Of a stretch of 61,438 nt of DNA, positions 16,200 through 24,531 are shown in pieces. This DNA comes from JBFWQM01 sp050249455. Lineage in GTDB: Bacteria > Pseudomonadota > Alphaproteobacteria > MPNO01 > VGEU01. The stretch spans positions 1 to 61,438 of the forward strand of contig JBFWQM010000005.1 of assembly GCA_050249455.1 (NCBI GenBank), given 5' to 3'. The translations under genes were made by a program, and so were the position numbers. The notes beneath the pieces were generated by a model, which saw nothing but the letters and a program-made list of their open reading frames with translations, ran no database searches and was not told the origin of the DNA. How positions within the stretch are numbered: the first letter of the stretch is position 1; each line of letters begins with the position of its first letter.

Positions 16200-17828
16200 A
16201 TGACGCGGTTCATCTTCGTGACCGGCGGCGTGGTTTCCTCCTTGGGAAAGGGGCTGGCGACCGCCGCCCTCGGCGCCCTCCTGCAGGCGCGCGGCTTCAA
16301 GGTCCGGCTGCGCAAGCTGGATCCCTACCTCAACGTCGATCCCGGCACGATGAGCCCGACCCAGCACGGGGAGGTCTACGTCACCGAGGACGGCGCCGAG
16401 ACCGACCTCGACCTCGGCCACTACGAGCGGTTCACCGGCGTGCCGGCGCGGCGCACCGACAACATCACCACCGGGCGCATCTATTCCGAGGTCATCGCGC
16501 GCGAGCGGCGCGGCGACTACCTCGGCTCCACCGTCCAGGTCATCCCGCACGTGACCGACGCGATCAAGGCGTTCATCTCCGCCGATGCCGGCGACGCCGA
16601 CTTCGTGCTGTGCGAGATCGGCGGGACGGTCGGCGACATCGAGAGTCTGCCGTTCCTGGAGGCGATCCGCCAGAAGGGCAACGAGGTCGGGCGCCAACGG
16701 GCGATCTTCGTCCACCTGACCCTGGTGCCGTACCTGCCGGCGGCGGGCGAGCTCAAGACCAAGACGACGCAGCACTCGGTGAAGGAGCTGCTCAGCGTCG
16801 GCATCCAGCCCGACGTGATCCTGTGCCGGTCGGACCGCGAGGTGCCGTTCGACGCGCGGCGCAAGATCGCGCTGTTCTGCAACGTGCCGGTGGACTCGGT
16901 GATCTCGCTGCCCGACGTCGACACGATCTACCAGGTGCCGGTGATCCTGAACGACCACGGCTTCGACACCCAGGTGTGCAAGCACTTCGGCATCCCCCTG
17001 GAGCCGGCGCCGGACCTGGGCAACTGGCGGCACATCGTCGACCGCATCCGCCATCCCGAGGGCGAGGTGACGATCGCGGTGGTGGGCAAGTACACCAACC
17101 TCCTCGACGCCTACAAGTCGCTGGCCGAGGCGCTGCAGCACGGCGGCATCGCCAACAACGTGAAGGTCAGGCTGAACTGGCTCGACTCGCAGATCTTCGA
17201 ATCCGAGGACGCGGTCCACTATCTGTCCGACGTCCAGGGCATCCTGGTGCCCGGCGGCTTCGGTGAGCGGGGCACCGAAGGCAAGATCGCGGCGGCACGC
17301 TTCGCGCGCGAGCACAAGGTGCCGTATTTCGGCATCTGCTTCGGCATGCAGATGGCGGTGATCGAGGCGGCGCGCAACCTCGCCGGCCTGCACAAGGCGG
17401 GATCGACTGAGTTCGGCCCGGCGGAGGAACCGGTGGTCGGGCTGCTGACCGAATGGACGCGCGGCAACGTGGTGGAAAAGCGCAGCACCTCCGACGACCT
17501 CGGCGGCACCATGCGCCTTGGCTCGTATCCCTGCATGATCGCCGAGGGGACCCTGGCGCATCGCATCTACGGCGCCACCCACATCATGGAGCGGCACCGT
17601 CATCGCTACGAGGTCAACATCAACTACCGTCCCGTGCTGGAGCAGGCGGGCATGAAGTTCTCCGGCTTGTCGCCCGACGGCGTGCTGCCCGAGATGGTCG
17701 AGCTGCAGGGGCACCCCTGGTACCTCGGTGTCCAGTTCCACCCGGAGCTGCGCTCCAAGCCGTTCGAGCCGCACCCGCTGTTCACCGCCTTCGTGCGCGC
17801 CGCGATCGACCGGTCGCGGCTGATCTGA
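16200..17828 (+). CDS. pyrG: CTP synthase
   Basis: The 542-residue enzyme aminates UTP to CTP using glutamine. The N-terminal synthase domain begins FIFVTGGVVSSLGKG with its ATP-binding loop, and includes DPYLNVDPGTMSP and GGTVGDIESLPFLEA. The C-terminal class I glutamine amidotransferase has the nucleophile Cys380 in YFGICFGMQ and the His-Glu pair in FHPEL. The length is that of the complete bifunctional protein. It lies 3 bp upstream of kdsA, linking CTP supply to the CMP-Kdo pathway, a classic bacterial neighbourhood. Confidence 0.98.
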   Translation: MTRFIFVTGGVVSSLGKGLATAALGALLQARGFKVRLRKLDPYLNVDPGTMSPTQHGEVYVTEDGAETDLDLGHYERFTGVPARRTDNITTGRIYSEVIARERRGDYLGSTVQVIPHVTDAIKAFISADAGDADFVLCEIGGTVGDIESLPFLEAIRQKGNEVGRQRAIFVHLTLVPYLPAAGELKTKTTQHSVKELLSVGIQPDVILCRSDREVPFDARRKIALFCNVPVDSVISLPDVDTIYQVPVILNDHGFDTQVCKHFGIPLEPAPDLGNWRHIVDRIRHPEGEVTIAVVGKYTNLLDAYKSLAEALQHGGIANNVKVRLNWLDSQIFESEDAVHYLSDVQGILVPGGFGERGTEGKIAAARFAREHKVPYFGICFGMQMAVIEAARNLAGLHKAGSTEFGPAEEPVVGLLTEWTRGNVVEKRSTSDDLGGTMRLGSYPCMIAEGTLAHRIYGATHIMERHRHRYEVNINYRPVLEQAGMKFSGLSPDGVLPEMVELQGHPWYLGVQFHPELRSKPFEPHPLFTAFVRAAIDRSRLI

Positions 17829-17831
17829 GCC

Positions 17832-18665
17832 ATGGCCGAACCCCGCCACGTACAGGTTGGCAGGAATCGGGTCGGCAACGACCTGCCGCTTACCCTGATC
17901 GCCGGCCCGTGCGCGCTGGAAAGCCGCCAACACGCGATGGAGATGTCGCACGCGCTGGTCGAGATGACGGCGCGGCTCGGCATCGGGCTGATCTACAAGT
18001 CGTCGTTCGACAAGGCCAACCGCTCGTCGATCGGCGGCGCGCGCGGCATCGGGCTCTCCGACGGCCTGCCGATCCTGGCCGAGGTGCGCGAGCGCCACGG
18101 CGTGCCGGTGCTGACCGACGTGCACGCGCCGGAACAATGCGCCGTCGTCGCCCAGGCGGTGGACGTGCTGCAGATTCCCGCGTTCCTGTGCCGCCAGACC
18201 GACCTGATCGTCGCGGCGGCGGAGACGGGACGGCCGCTCAACATCAAGAAGGGCCAGTTCCTCGCCCCGTGGGACATGAAGAACGTCGTCGCCAAGGCCG
18301 AGCACGCCGGCAACCGCGACGTGATGGTGTGCGAGCGCGGCGCCAGCTTCGGCTACAACACGCTGGTCTCCGACATGCGCGCCCTGCCGATCCTGGCCGA
18401 GACCGGCTGCCCGGTGGTGTTCGACGCGACCCATTCCGTGCAGCAGCCGGGCGGGCAGGGTACCTCGTCCGGCGGTGAGCGCCGCTTCGTCGAGACACTG
18501 GCGCGCGCCGCGGTCGCGGTCGGCGTCGCCGCCGTGTTCATCGAGACGCACGAGGATCCGGACCGCGCGCCGTCCGACGGCCCTAACATGGTGGCGCTGA
18601 AGGACCTTGAGCCGCTGCTTGCGCGCCTGATCGCCTTCGACCGGCTGGCGAAGGCCGCCGGCTGA
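17832..18665 (+). CDS. kdsA: 2-dehydro-3-deoxyphosphooctonate aldolase (KDO-8-P synthase)
   Basis: The 277-residue enzyme condenses arabinose 5-phosphate and phosphoenolpyruvate to Kdo-8-phosphate for lipopolysaccharide. Motifs include IAGPCALESRQHAMEM, YKSSFDKANRSSI, TDVHAPEQ, IPAFLCRQTDL, NIKKGQFLAPWDM and VFDATHSVQQPGG. The NIKKGQF stretch lies where metal-independent members carry Asn and metal-dependent ones carry Cys; here Asn suggests the metal-independent class, which is an inference. It begins 3 bp after the pyrG stop. Confidence 0.96.
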   Translation: MAEPRHVQVGRNRVGNDLPLTLIAGPCALESRQHAMEMSHALVEMTARLGIGLIYKSSFDKANRSSIGGARGIGLSDGLPILAEVRERHGVPVLTDVHAPEQCAVVAQAVDVLQIPAFLCRQTDLIVAAAETGRPLNIKKGQFLAPWDMKNVVAKAEHAGNRDVMVCERGASFGYNTLVSDMRALPILAETGCPVVFDATHSVQQPGGQGTSSGGERRFVETLARAAVAVGVAAVFIETHEDPDRAPSDGPNMVALKDLEPLLARLIAFDRLAKAAG

Positions 18666-18696
18666 CCCAACCGCTCAAGACTTTTCGGAGCCTGCC

Positions 18697-19971
18697 ATGA
18701 CCGCCATCGTCGACATCCACGCGCGCGAGATCCTGGATTCGCGCGGCAACCCGACCGTCGAGGTCGACGTGACGCTGGAGACCGGCGCGACCGGCCGAGC
18801 CGCGGTGCCGTCGGGCGCCTCCACCGGCACCCACGAGGCGGTGGAGCTGCGCGACGGCGACAAGGGCCGCTACGGCGGCAAGGGCGTGCTCAAGGCGGTC
18901 GAGTCGGTCAACGGCGAGATCATGGACGCGCTGTCCGGGCTCGACGCAGAGGACCAGGCGGGCATCGACGAGACCCTGATCGAGCTCGACGGCACCGAGA
19001 ACAAGGGCCGGCTCGGCGCCAACGCCATCCTCGGCGTCAGCCTCGCCATCGCCAAGGCGGCGGCGGAGGAGGCGGGGCTGCCGCTCTACCGCTACGTCGG
19101 CGGCGTGCATGCGCGCGTGCTGCCGGTGCCGATGATGAACATCATCAACGGCGGCGCGCATGCCGACAACCCGATCGACTTCCAGGAATTCATGATCATG
19201 CCGGTCGGCGCGCCGACCATCGCCGAGGCGGTGCGCTGGGGCTCCGAGATCTTCCACACCCTGCGCAAGCGTCTGCATGATGCCGGCCACAACACCAACG
19301 TCGGCGACGAGGGCGGCTTCGCGCCGAACCTGAAGGGCACCACCGACGCGCTGGACTTCATCATGAAGGCGATCGAAGCGGCGGAGTTCACGCCGGGCGA
19401 CGACGTGATGATCGCGCTCGACGCCGCGTCCACCGAGTTTTTCAAGAACGGCCGCTACGACCTGGCGGGCGAGGGGCGCGTGCTGGAGCCCGCGGCGATG
19501 GCCGCCTATTACGCCGAGCTGGCCGACCGCTATCCGATCCTGTCGATCGAGGACGGCATGGCCGAAGACGACTGGGAGGGCTGGCGGCTTCTCACCGAGA
19601 CGCTGGGCGAGCGCGTGCAGCTGGTCGGCGACGACCTGTTCGTCACCAACCCGACGCGGTTGGCGCGCGGCATCGAGTCAGGCGTCGCCAACTCGATCCT
19701 GGTCAAGGTCAACCAGATCGGCTCGCTGACCGAGACCCTGGCCGCGGTCGACATGGCGCACCGGTCGAGCTACACGGCGGTGATGTCGCACCGTTCCGGC
19801 GAGACCGAAGACTCCACCATCGCCGACCTCGCCGTCGCCACCAACTGCGGCCAGATCAAGACCGGTTCGCTGGCGCGTTCCGACCGGCTCGCCAAGTACA
19901 ACCAGCTCATCCGCATCGAGGAAGGCCTCGGCGCCGTCGCGCGCTACGCCGGCAAGGCCGTGCTGCGCTGA
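18697..19971 (+). CDS. eno: Enolase
   Basis: The 424-residue enolase dehydrates 2-phosphoglycerate to phosphoenolpyruvate. The start IVDIHAREILDSRGNPTVEVDV, the loop SGASTGTHEA, NVGDEGGFAPNL, the metal-binding IEDGMAEDDW and the LVGDDLFVTN, VKVNQIG and SHRSGETED segments with the catalytic Lys and His are all present. It follows kdsA, whose substrate is the PEP that enolase makes. Confidence 0.98.
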   Translation: MTAIVDIHAREILDSRGNPTVEVDVTLETGATGRAAVPSGASTGTHEAVELRDGDKGRYGGKGVLKAVESVNGEIMDALSGLDAEDQAGIDETLIELDGTENKGRLGANAILGVSLAIAKAAAEEAGLPLYRYVGGVHARVLPVPMMNIINGGAHADNPIDFQEFMIMPVGAPTIAEAVRWGSEIFHTLRKRLHDAGHNTNVGDEGGFAPNLKGTTDALDFIMKAIEAAEFTPGDDVMIALDAASTEFFKNGRYDLAGEGRVLEPAAMAAYYAELADRYPILSIEDGMAEDDWEGWRLLTETLGERVQLVGDDLFVTNPTRLARGIESGVANSILVKVNQIGSLTETLAAVDMAHRSSYTAVMSHRSGETEDSTIADLAVATNCGQIKTGSLARSDRLAKYNQLIRIEEGLGAVARYAGKAVLR

Positions 19972-20071
19972 CGCGGCGTCGCGGCACCACCTGAGGGCGA
20001 TTCTTCAACTTCCTGATTCGACACGGCGAATCCGGTTGACGCGCGGAATCGCGCCGTGATTCTCTGTCGTC

Positions 20072-20407
20072 ATGTCTCTTGTCCGCGAAATGCGCCGCCG
20101 CGCGGTGCACGTGGTGGGGCCGATCCTCGGCCTGCTCGTGCTCAGCTACTTCGTATACCACTCGTTCCAGGGCGAGCGCGGCCTGCTGGCGTGGGTCCAG
20201 CTCGGCCAGGAGATCGAGCAGGCCCAGGCGCTGCGCGACGAGACGGCGGCGGAGCGCGCACGGCTCGAAGGCCTGGTCGCGCTGCTGCAGCGCGAACACA
20301 TCGACGCCGACCTGCTGGACGAGCGGGCGCGCCTCCTGATCGGCCTCGGGCGGCGCGACGAGCTGGTGATCTACACCCAGCCGCGCCCGCCGTCGCCGAC
20401 CCGCTGA
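20072..20407 (+). CDS. ftsB: Cell division protein FtsB (DivIC family)
   Basis: The 111-residue protein has one transmembrane helix at about residues 14-33 (VGPILGLLVLSYFVYHSFQG), then a coiled coil rich in Glu, Arg and Leu (about 40-78, LGQEIEQAQALRDETAAERA and on) and a short C-terminal globular end with LLDERARLLIGLGRRDELVI. This is the FtsB/DivIC architecture; FtsB joins FtsL and FtsQ at the septum to control peptidoglycan synthesis. Position between eno and pdhA is the usual one. An inverted repeat GATTCG/CGAATC at 20015-20032 and a TTGACG box at 20036 lie upstream, but no good -10 follows. Confidence 0.9.
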   Translation: MSLVREMRRRAVHVVGPILGLLVLSYFVYHSFQGERGLLAWVQLGQEIEQAQALRDETAAERARLEGLVALLQREHIDADLLDERARLLIGLGRRDELVIYTQPRPPSPTR

Positions 20408-20422
20408 AACGCCCGTTTTTCA

Positions 20423-20443
20423 TTTCAAGCCAAGGCCTTGAAA
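20423..20443 (+). promoter_or_regulatory. Palindrome upstream of pdhA (possible operator)
   Basis: TTTCAAG-N7-CTTGAAA is a perfect 7-bp inverted repeat about 95 bp before the pdhA start. Downstream, TTGCCC (20454-20459), 17 bp, ATTAAG (20477-20482) is a weak promoter match. The palindrome could be bound by a dimeric regulator, but its identity is unknown. Confidence 0.35.
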
Positions 20444-20538
20444 CGACATAAACTTGCCCAGCGGCGAGTTGCGTGCATTAAGGTTTTCGTATTAGCTGTG
20501 ATCGCTACGGCAGCGTCGTCGACCTGACGGAGAATCCC

Positions 20539-21588
20539 ATGCCCGCGAGCACGAAGCGCAAGACCGCGACGGCGCGCGCCGCCGAGAAAAAGGCGCCGGC
20601 CGCGAACGGCGGTACCGCGCCGGGCATGGCGCCCGACCTGCTGCTCAAGACCTATCGCGAGATGCTGCTGATCCGCCGCTTCGAGGAGCGGGCGGGACAG
20701 CTCTACGGCATGGGGCTGATCGGCGGGTTCTGCCATCTCTACATCGGCCAGGAAGCGGTCGTGGTGGGCATCCAGAACGCCCTCAGGGACGGCGATATGA
20801 TCGTCACCACCTACCGCGACCACGGCCACATGCTCGCTTGCGGCATGGACCCGAAGGGCGTGATGGCCGAGCTGACCGGCCGCCGCACCGGGTACTCCAA
20901 GGGCAAGGGCGGCTCGATGCACATGTTCAGCCACGAGAAGAAGTTCTACGGCGGGCACGGCATCGTCGGCGCCTCGGTGCCGATCGGCACCGGCCTCGGC
21001 TTCGCCGCGAAGTACAACGACAGCGACGCGATCAGCGTCACCTATTTCGGCGACGGTGCGGTCAACCAGGGCCAGGTCCACGAGTCGATGAACATGGCGG
21101 CGCTCTGGCAGCTCCCCGTGCTCTACGTCATCGAGAACAACAAGTACGGCATGGGCACCTCGGTCGAGCGCGCGTCGGCGGCCAAGGAGCTGTTCCGCGT
21201 CGGCACCTATGCCGGCATCCCGGGCGACCAGGTCGACGGCATGGACGTGGAGGCGGTCCACGCGGCCGCGCAGGACGCGGTCGCCGCGATCCGCGCCGGC
21301 AAGGGCCCGCGCATTCTGGAGATGCTGACCTATCGCTATCGCGGCCACTCGATGTCGGACCCGGCGAAGTACCGCACGCGCGACGAGGTGAACAAGGTCC
21401 GCACCGAGCGCGATCCGATCGACCACGCCGGCAAGCTCCTTGTCGACGCCGGCAAGGCGACCGAGGAGACGCTGAAGGAGATCGACCGCGAGGTGCGCGC
21501 GATCGTCGCCGAGGCGGCGGAGTTCGCCCAGAACAGCCCGGAACCCGATCCGGCGGAGCTCTACACCGACGTCCTCATCGAGGCGTGA
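20539..21588 (+). CDS. pdhA: Pyruvate dehydrogenase E1 component, alpha subunit
   Basis: The 349-residue subunit binds thiamine diphosphate and, with PdhB, decarboxylates pyruvate and acetylates the lipoyl arm of E2. The ThDP motif GDGAVNQGQVHESMNMA ending in IENN is intact, and the phosphorylation-loop-like YRGHSMSDPAKYR is present. The first 30 residues are Lys/Ala-rich and typical of the alphaproteobacterial form. It starts the four-gene PDH set pdhA-pdhB-pdhC-lpdA, and pdhB begins 25 bp downstream after an AGGGAAG ribosome site. Confidence 0.97.
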   Translation: MPASTKRKTATARAAEKKAPAANGGTAPGMAPDLLLKTYREMLLIRRFEERAGQLYGMGLIGGFCHLYIGQEAVVVGIQNALRDGDMIVTTYRDHGHMLACGMDPKGVMAELTGRRTGYSKGKGGSMHMFSHEKKFYGGHGIVGASVPIGTGLGFAAKYNDSDAISVTYFGDGAVNQGQVHESMNMAALWQLPVLYVIENNKYGMGTSVERASAAKELFRVGTYAGIPGDQVDGMDVEAVHAAAQDAVAAIRAGKGPRILEMLTYRYRGHSMSDPAKYRTRDEVNKVRTERDPIDHAGKLLVDAGKATEETLKEIDREVRAIVAEAAEFAQNSPEPDPAELYTDVLIEA

Positions 21589-21613
21589 GCGGTCGAGCCA
21601 GCAGGGAAGCGCC

Positions 21614-23014
21614 ATGCCGATCAACATCCTGATGCCCGCTTTGTCGCCGACGATGACGGAGGGCAACCTGGCGCGCTGGCTGAAGAAGGAAGGCGACAAC
21701 GTCGCGGCCGGCGACGTGATCGCCGAGATCGAGACCGACAAGGCGACCATGGAGGTCGAGGCGGTCGACGACGGCGTCCTCGGCAAGATCGTGGTGCCGG
21801 CAGGCTCGCAGGCGGTGAAGGTCAACTCGGTGATCGGGCTGCTGCTGCGCGAGGGCGAAAGCGCCGATGCCGCCAACGGCAAGAACGCGCAGAAGCCGGC
21901 CGCCGACAAGCCGGCCGCCAAGCCGGAAGCGAAACCCGAGCCCAAACCGGCGCCGGCGCCCGCCAAGGCCGAGGCGCCGGCGAGACCGCCCGCCGCTCTG
22001 CCGCAGCCGGAGCCGGAGTACACGGGCAAGACCGTCCGCCAGACCGTGCGCGAGGCGCTGCGCGACGCGATGGCCGAGGAGATGCGGCGCGACCCCAAGG
22101 TCTTCCTGATGGGCGAGGAGGTCGCGAACTACCAGGGCGCCTACAAGGTCAGCCAGGGCCTGCTCGAGGAATTCGGCGCCAGGCGCGTCATCGACACCCC
22201 GATCACGGAGGCCGGCTTCACCGGCGTCGGCGTCGGCGCCGCCTTCGCCGGCCTCAAGCCGATCGTCGAGTTCATGACGTTCAACTTCGCCATGCAGGCG
22301 ATCGACCACATCATCAACTCCGCCGCCAAGACGCTCTACATGTCGGGCGGCCAGATGCGCTCCTCCGTCGTCTTCCGCGGACCCAATGGCGCTGCCGCGC
22401 GCGTCGCCGCCCAGCACTCGCAGGACTACGCCAGCTGGTACGCCCACTGCCCGGGCCTCAAGGTGATCGCGCCCTATACGGCGGCGGACGCCAAGGGCCT
22501 GCTCAAGTCGGCCATCCGCGACCCGAACCCGGTCATCTTCCTGGAGAACGAGATCCTTTACGGCCATAGCTTCGACGTGCCGGAGGATCCCGACGTCGTC
22601 GTGCCGATCGGCCGCGCCCGCATCGCTCGGCCCGGCAAGGACGTGACGATCACCGCCTACTCGCTGATGGTCGGCCACGCGCTTGCCGCGGCCGAGACCC
22701 TGGCGGAGCAGGGCATCGACGCCGAGGTGATCGACCTGCGCACCATCCGTCCGCTCGACACGGCGGCCATCGTCGGCTCGGTCAAGAAGACCAACCGCTT
22801 GGTCTCGGTGGAGGAGGGCTGGCCGTTCGCCGGCATCGGCGCCGAGCTCGCCGCGCTGATGATGGAGGAGGCGTTCGACTGGCTCGACGCCCCGGTCAGG
22901 CGCGTCGCCGCGGTCGACGTGCCGCTGCCCTACGCGGCGAACCTGGAGAAGCTGGCGCTGCCGCAGCCCGAATCGATCGTCGAGGCGGCGCGGGCGGTAT
23001 GCTACCGCACCTGA
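21614..23014 (+). CDS. pdhB: Pyruvate dehydrogenase E1 beta subunit with N-terminal lipoyl domain
   Basis: The 466-residue protein is longer than a plain E1-beta because it carries a biotinyl/lipoyl domain at residues 1-80 with the lipoylation site Lys43 in ETDKATMEVEA. A Lys/Pro/Ala linker (about 85-135) leads to the E1-beta domain, with VREALRDAMAEEM, FLMGEEVANYQGAYKVSQGL, IDTPITEAGF, EFMTFNFAMQAID and the C-terminal LVSVEEGWPFAGIG. A lipoyl domain on E1-beta is a known alphaproteobacterial trait. The domain is nearly the same as the one on pdhC, also at DNA level. Confidence 0.97.
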   Translation: MPINILMPALSPTMTEGNLARWLKKEGDNVAAGDVIAEIETDKATMEVEAVDDGVLGKIVVPAGSQAVKVNSVIGLLLREGESADAANGKNAQKPAADKPAAKPEAKPEPKPAPAPAKAEAPARPPAALPQPEPEYTGKTVRQTVREALRDAMAEEMRRDPKVFLMGEEVANYQGAYKVSQGLLEEFGARRVIDTPITEAGFTGVGVGAAFAGLKPIVEFMTFNFAMQAIDHIINSAAKTLYMSGGQMRSSVVFRGPNGAAARVAAQHSQDYASWYAHCPGLKVIAPYTAADAKGLLKSAIRDPNPVIFLENEILYGHSFDVPEDPDVVVPIGRARIARPGKDVTITAYSLMVGHALAAAETLAEQGIDAEVIDLRTIRPLDTAAIVGSVKKTNRLVSVEEGWPFAGIGAELAALMMEEAFDWLDAPVRRVAAVDVPLPYAANLEKLALPQPESIVEAARAVCYRT

Positions 23015-23066
23015 GCCACCGGGCCGCGACGGCGGTCGGCGGCCTTCCCTGGAACGGAACCACGCG

Positions 23067-24521
23067 ATGCCGATCAACATCCTGATGCCGGCGTTGTCGC
23101 CGACCATGACCGAAGGCAACCTCGCGCGCTGGCACAAGAAGGAAGGCGACACCGTCAACGCCGGCGACGTGATCGCCGAGATCGAGACCGACAAGGCGAC
23201 GATGGAGGTCGAGGCCGCCGACTCCGGCGTGCTCGGCCGGATCGTCGTCCCCGAGGGCACTCAGAACGTCAAGGTCAACGCCGTCATCGGCATGCTGCTT
23301 GCCGAGGGCGAGGACGCCAAGGCGGCGGCGGCCGAACCGAAGGCCGAGGCGCCCAAACCGACTGCGCCCAAGGCCGAGCCGGCGCCCGCGCCGCAGCCCA
23401 AGGCCGACGCGCCGAAGCCGGCCGCCCATGCCGGCAACGGCGGCAGCGCGCCGGCGGCGAGCCCGCTGGCACGGCGGATCGCGGCGCAGTCCGGCATCGA
23501 CCTGTCGGGCGTTTCCGGATCGGGCGCCCACGGCAAGATCATGCGCGCCGACGTCGAGTCCGCGATGACCGGCGGCGCGGCCCCGGCGCGCCCCGCCGAC
23601 GGCGACCGCCTGTTCGCCAGCCCGCTGGCGCGCCGCATGGCCGCGCAGGCCGGCATCGACCTCGCCACAGTCGATGGCAGCGGCCCCGACGGCCGCATCG
23701 TGAAGGCCGACGTCGAGGCCGCGCTCTCCGCGCCGCGCCAGCCCGCGGCGGCCAAGCCCGCGGCGGCGCCGGGCGCAGCGCCCGAGAGGCCGAAGGCGGC
23801 CTCCGCCGCGCGTCCCGCGCCGGCGCCCGGCGTGCGGCCGGAGCCGCAGCTGGTGCCGCTCAGCGCGATGCGCCGGGTGATCGCCGAGCGCATGGCGCAC
23901 GCCAAGAGCACGGTGCCGCATTTCTACGAGACGGTCGATTGCGAGATCGACGAGCTCATGAAGGTGCGCGCGCAGCTCAACGAGCGGGTCAAGGACAACA
24001 AGATCTCGGTCAACGACTTCGTCGTGCGCGCGTGTGCCCTGGCTTTGCGCGAGGTGCCGGAGGCCAACGTCTCCTTCCACGACGGCCAGATGCTGAAATA
24101 CGACACCGTCGACATCTCGGTCGCGGTCGCGCTTGACGGCGGGCTGATCACGCCGATCGTGTTCGACGCCGACCGCAAGGGACTGGCGCAGATCGCCGCC
24201 GAGACCAAGGACCTCGCCACGCGCGCCCGCGCCATGAAGCTGCAGCCGCACGAATACCAGGGCGGCACGTTCTCGATCTCCAACCTCGGCATGTTCGGCA
24301 TCAAGCAGTTCGACGCGGTGATCAACGAGCCGCAGGCCGGCATCCTGGCCGTCGGCGCCGGCGAGCAGCGCCCGGTGGTGAAGAACGGCGCGCTCGCGGT
24401 CGCCACCGTCATGACCATCACCCTGTCGTGCGACCACCGCGTGGTCGACGGCGCGATCGGCGCCAGGCTGCTGGTCGCGATCAAGCGCCTGATCGAGTAT
24501 CCGCCCGCAATGCTGCTCTAG
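23067..24521 (+). CDS. pdhC: Dihydrolipoamide acetyltransferase (PDH E2) with two peripheral-subunit-binding domains
   Basis: The 484-residue E2 forms the core of the PDH complex. Order: lipoyl domain (1-80, lipoyl Lys43), Lys/Pro/Ala linker, a first E1/E3-binding domain (about 131-167, ASPLARRIAAQSGIDLSGV), a short linker, a second very similar binding domain (about 184-220, ASPLARRMAAQAGIDLATV), another Pro/Ala linker, and the catalytic acyltransferase domain (about 255-484) with His457 in CDHRVVDG. A single binding domain is the usual state, so the tandem copy is unusual. Both copies keep the core Arg, the GSG and the DGRI/HGKI-ADV end, and look functional. Confidence 0.96.
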   Translation: MPINILMPALSPTMTEGNLARWHKKEGDTVNAGDVIAEIETDKATMEVEAADSGVLGRIVVPEGTQNVKVNAVIGMLLAEGEDAKAAAAEPKAEAPKPTAPKAEPAPAPQPKADAPKPAAHAGNGGSAPAASPLARRIAAQSGIDLSGVSGSGAHGKIMRADVESAMTGGAAPARPADGDRLFASPLARRMAAQAGIDLATVDGSGPDGRIVKADVEAALSAPRQPAAAKPAAAPGAAPERPKAASAARPAPAPGVRPEPQLVPLSAMRRVIAERMAHAKSTVPHFYETVDCEIDELMKVRAQLNERVKDNKISVNDFVVRACALALREVPEANVSFHDGQMLKYDTVDISVAVALDGGLITPIVFDADRKGLAQIAAETKDLATRARAMKLQPHEYQGGTFSISNLGMFGIKQFDAVINEPQAGILAVGAGEQRPVVKNGALAVATVMTITLSCDHRVVDGAIGARLLVAIKRLIEYPPAMLL

Positions 24522-24531
24522 GAGTCCGCCG

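Noticed and set aside
15951..18551. Long minus-strand open frame opposite pyrG and kdsA
   Set aside because: It lies wholly antisense to two strongly conserved genes, and its protein is His/Arg/Asp-rich low-complexity sequence.
20015..20065. Promoter for ftsB from TTGACG at 20036 with the nearby inverted repeat
   Set aside because: No acceptable -10 hexamer follows at 16-18 bp, so I did not list it as a feature.
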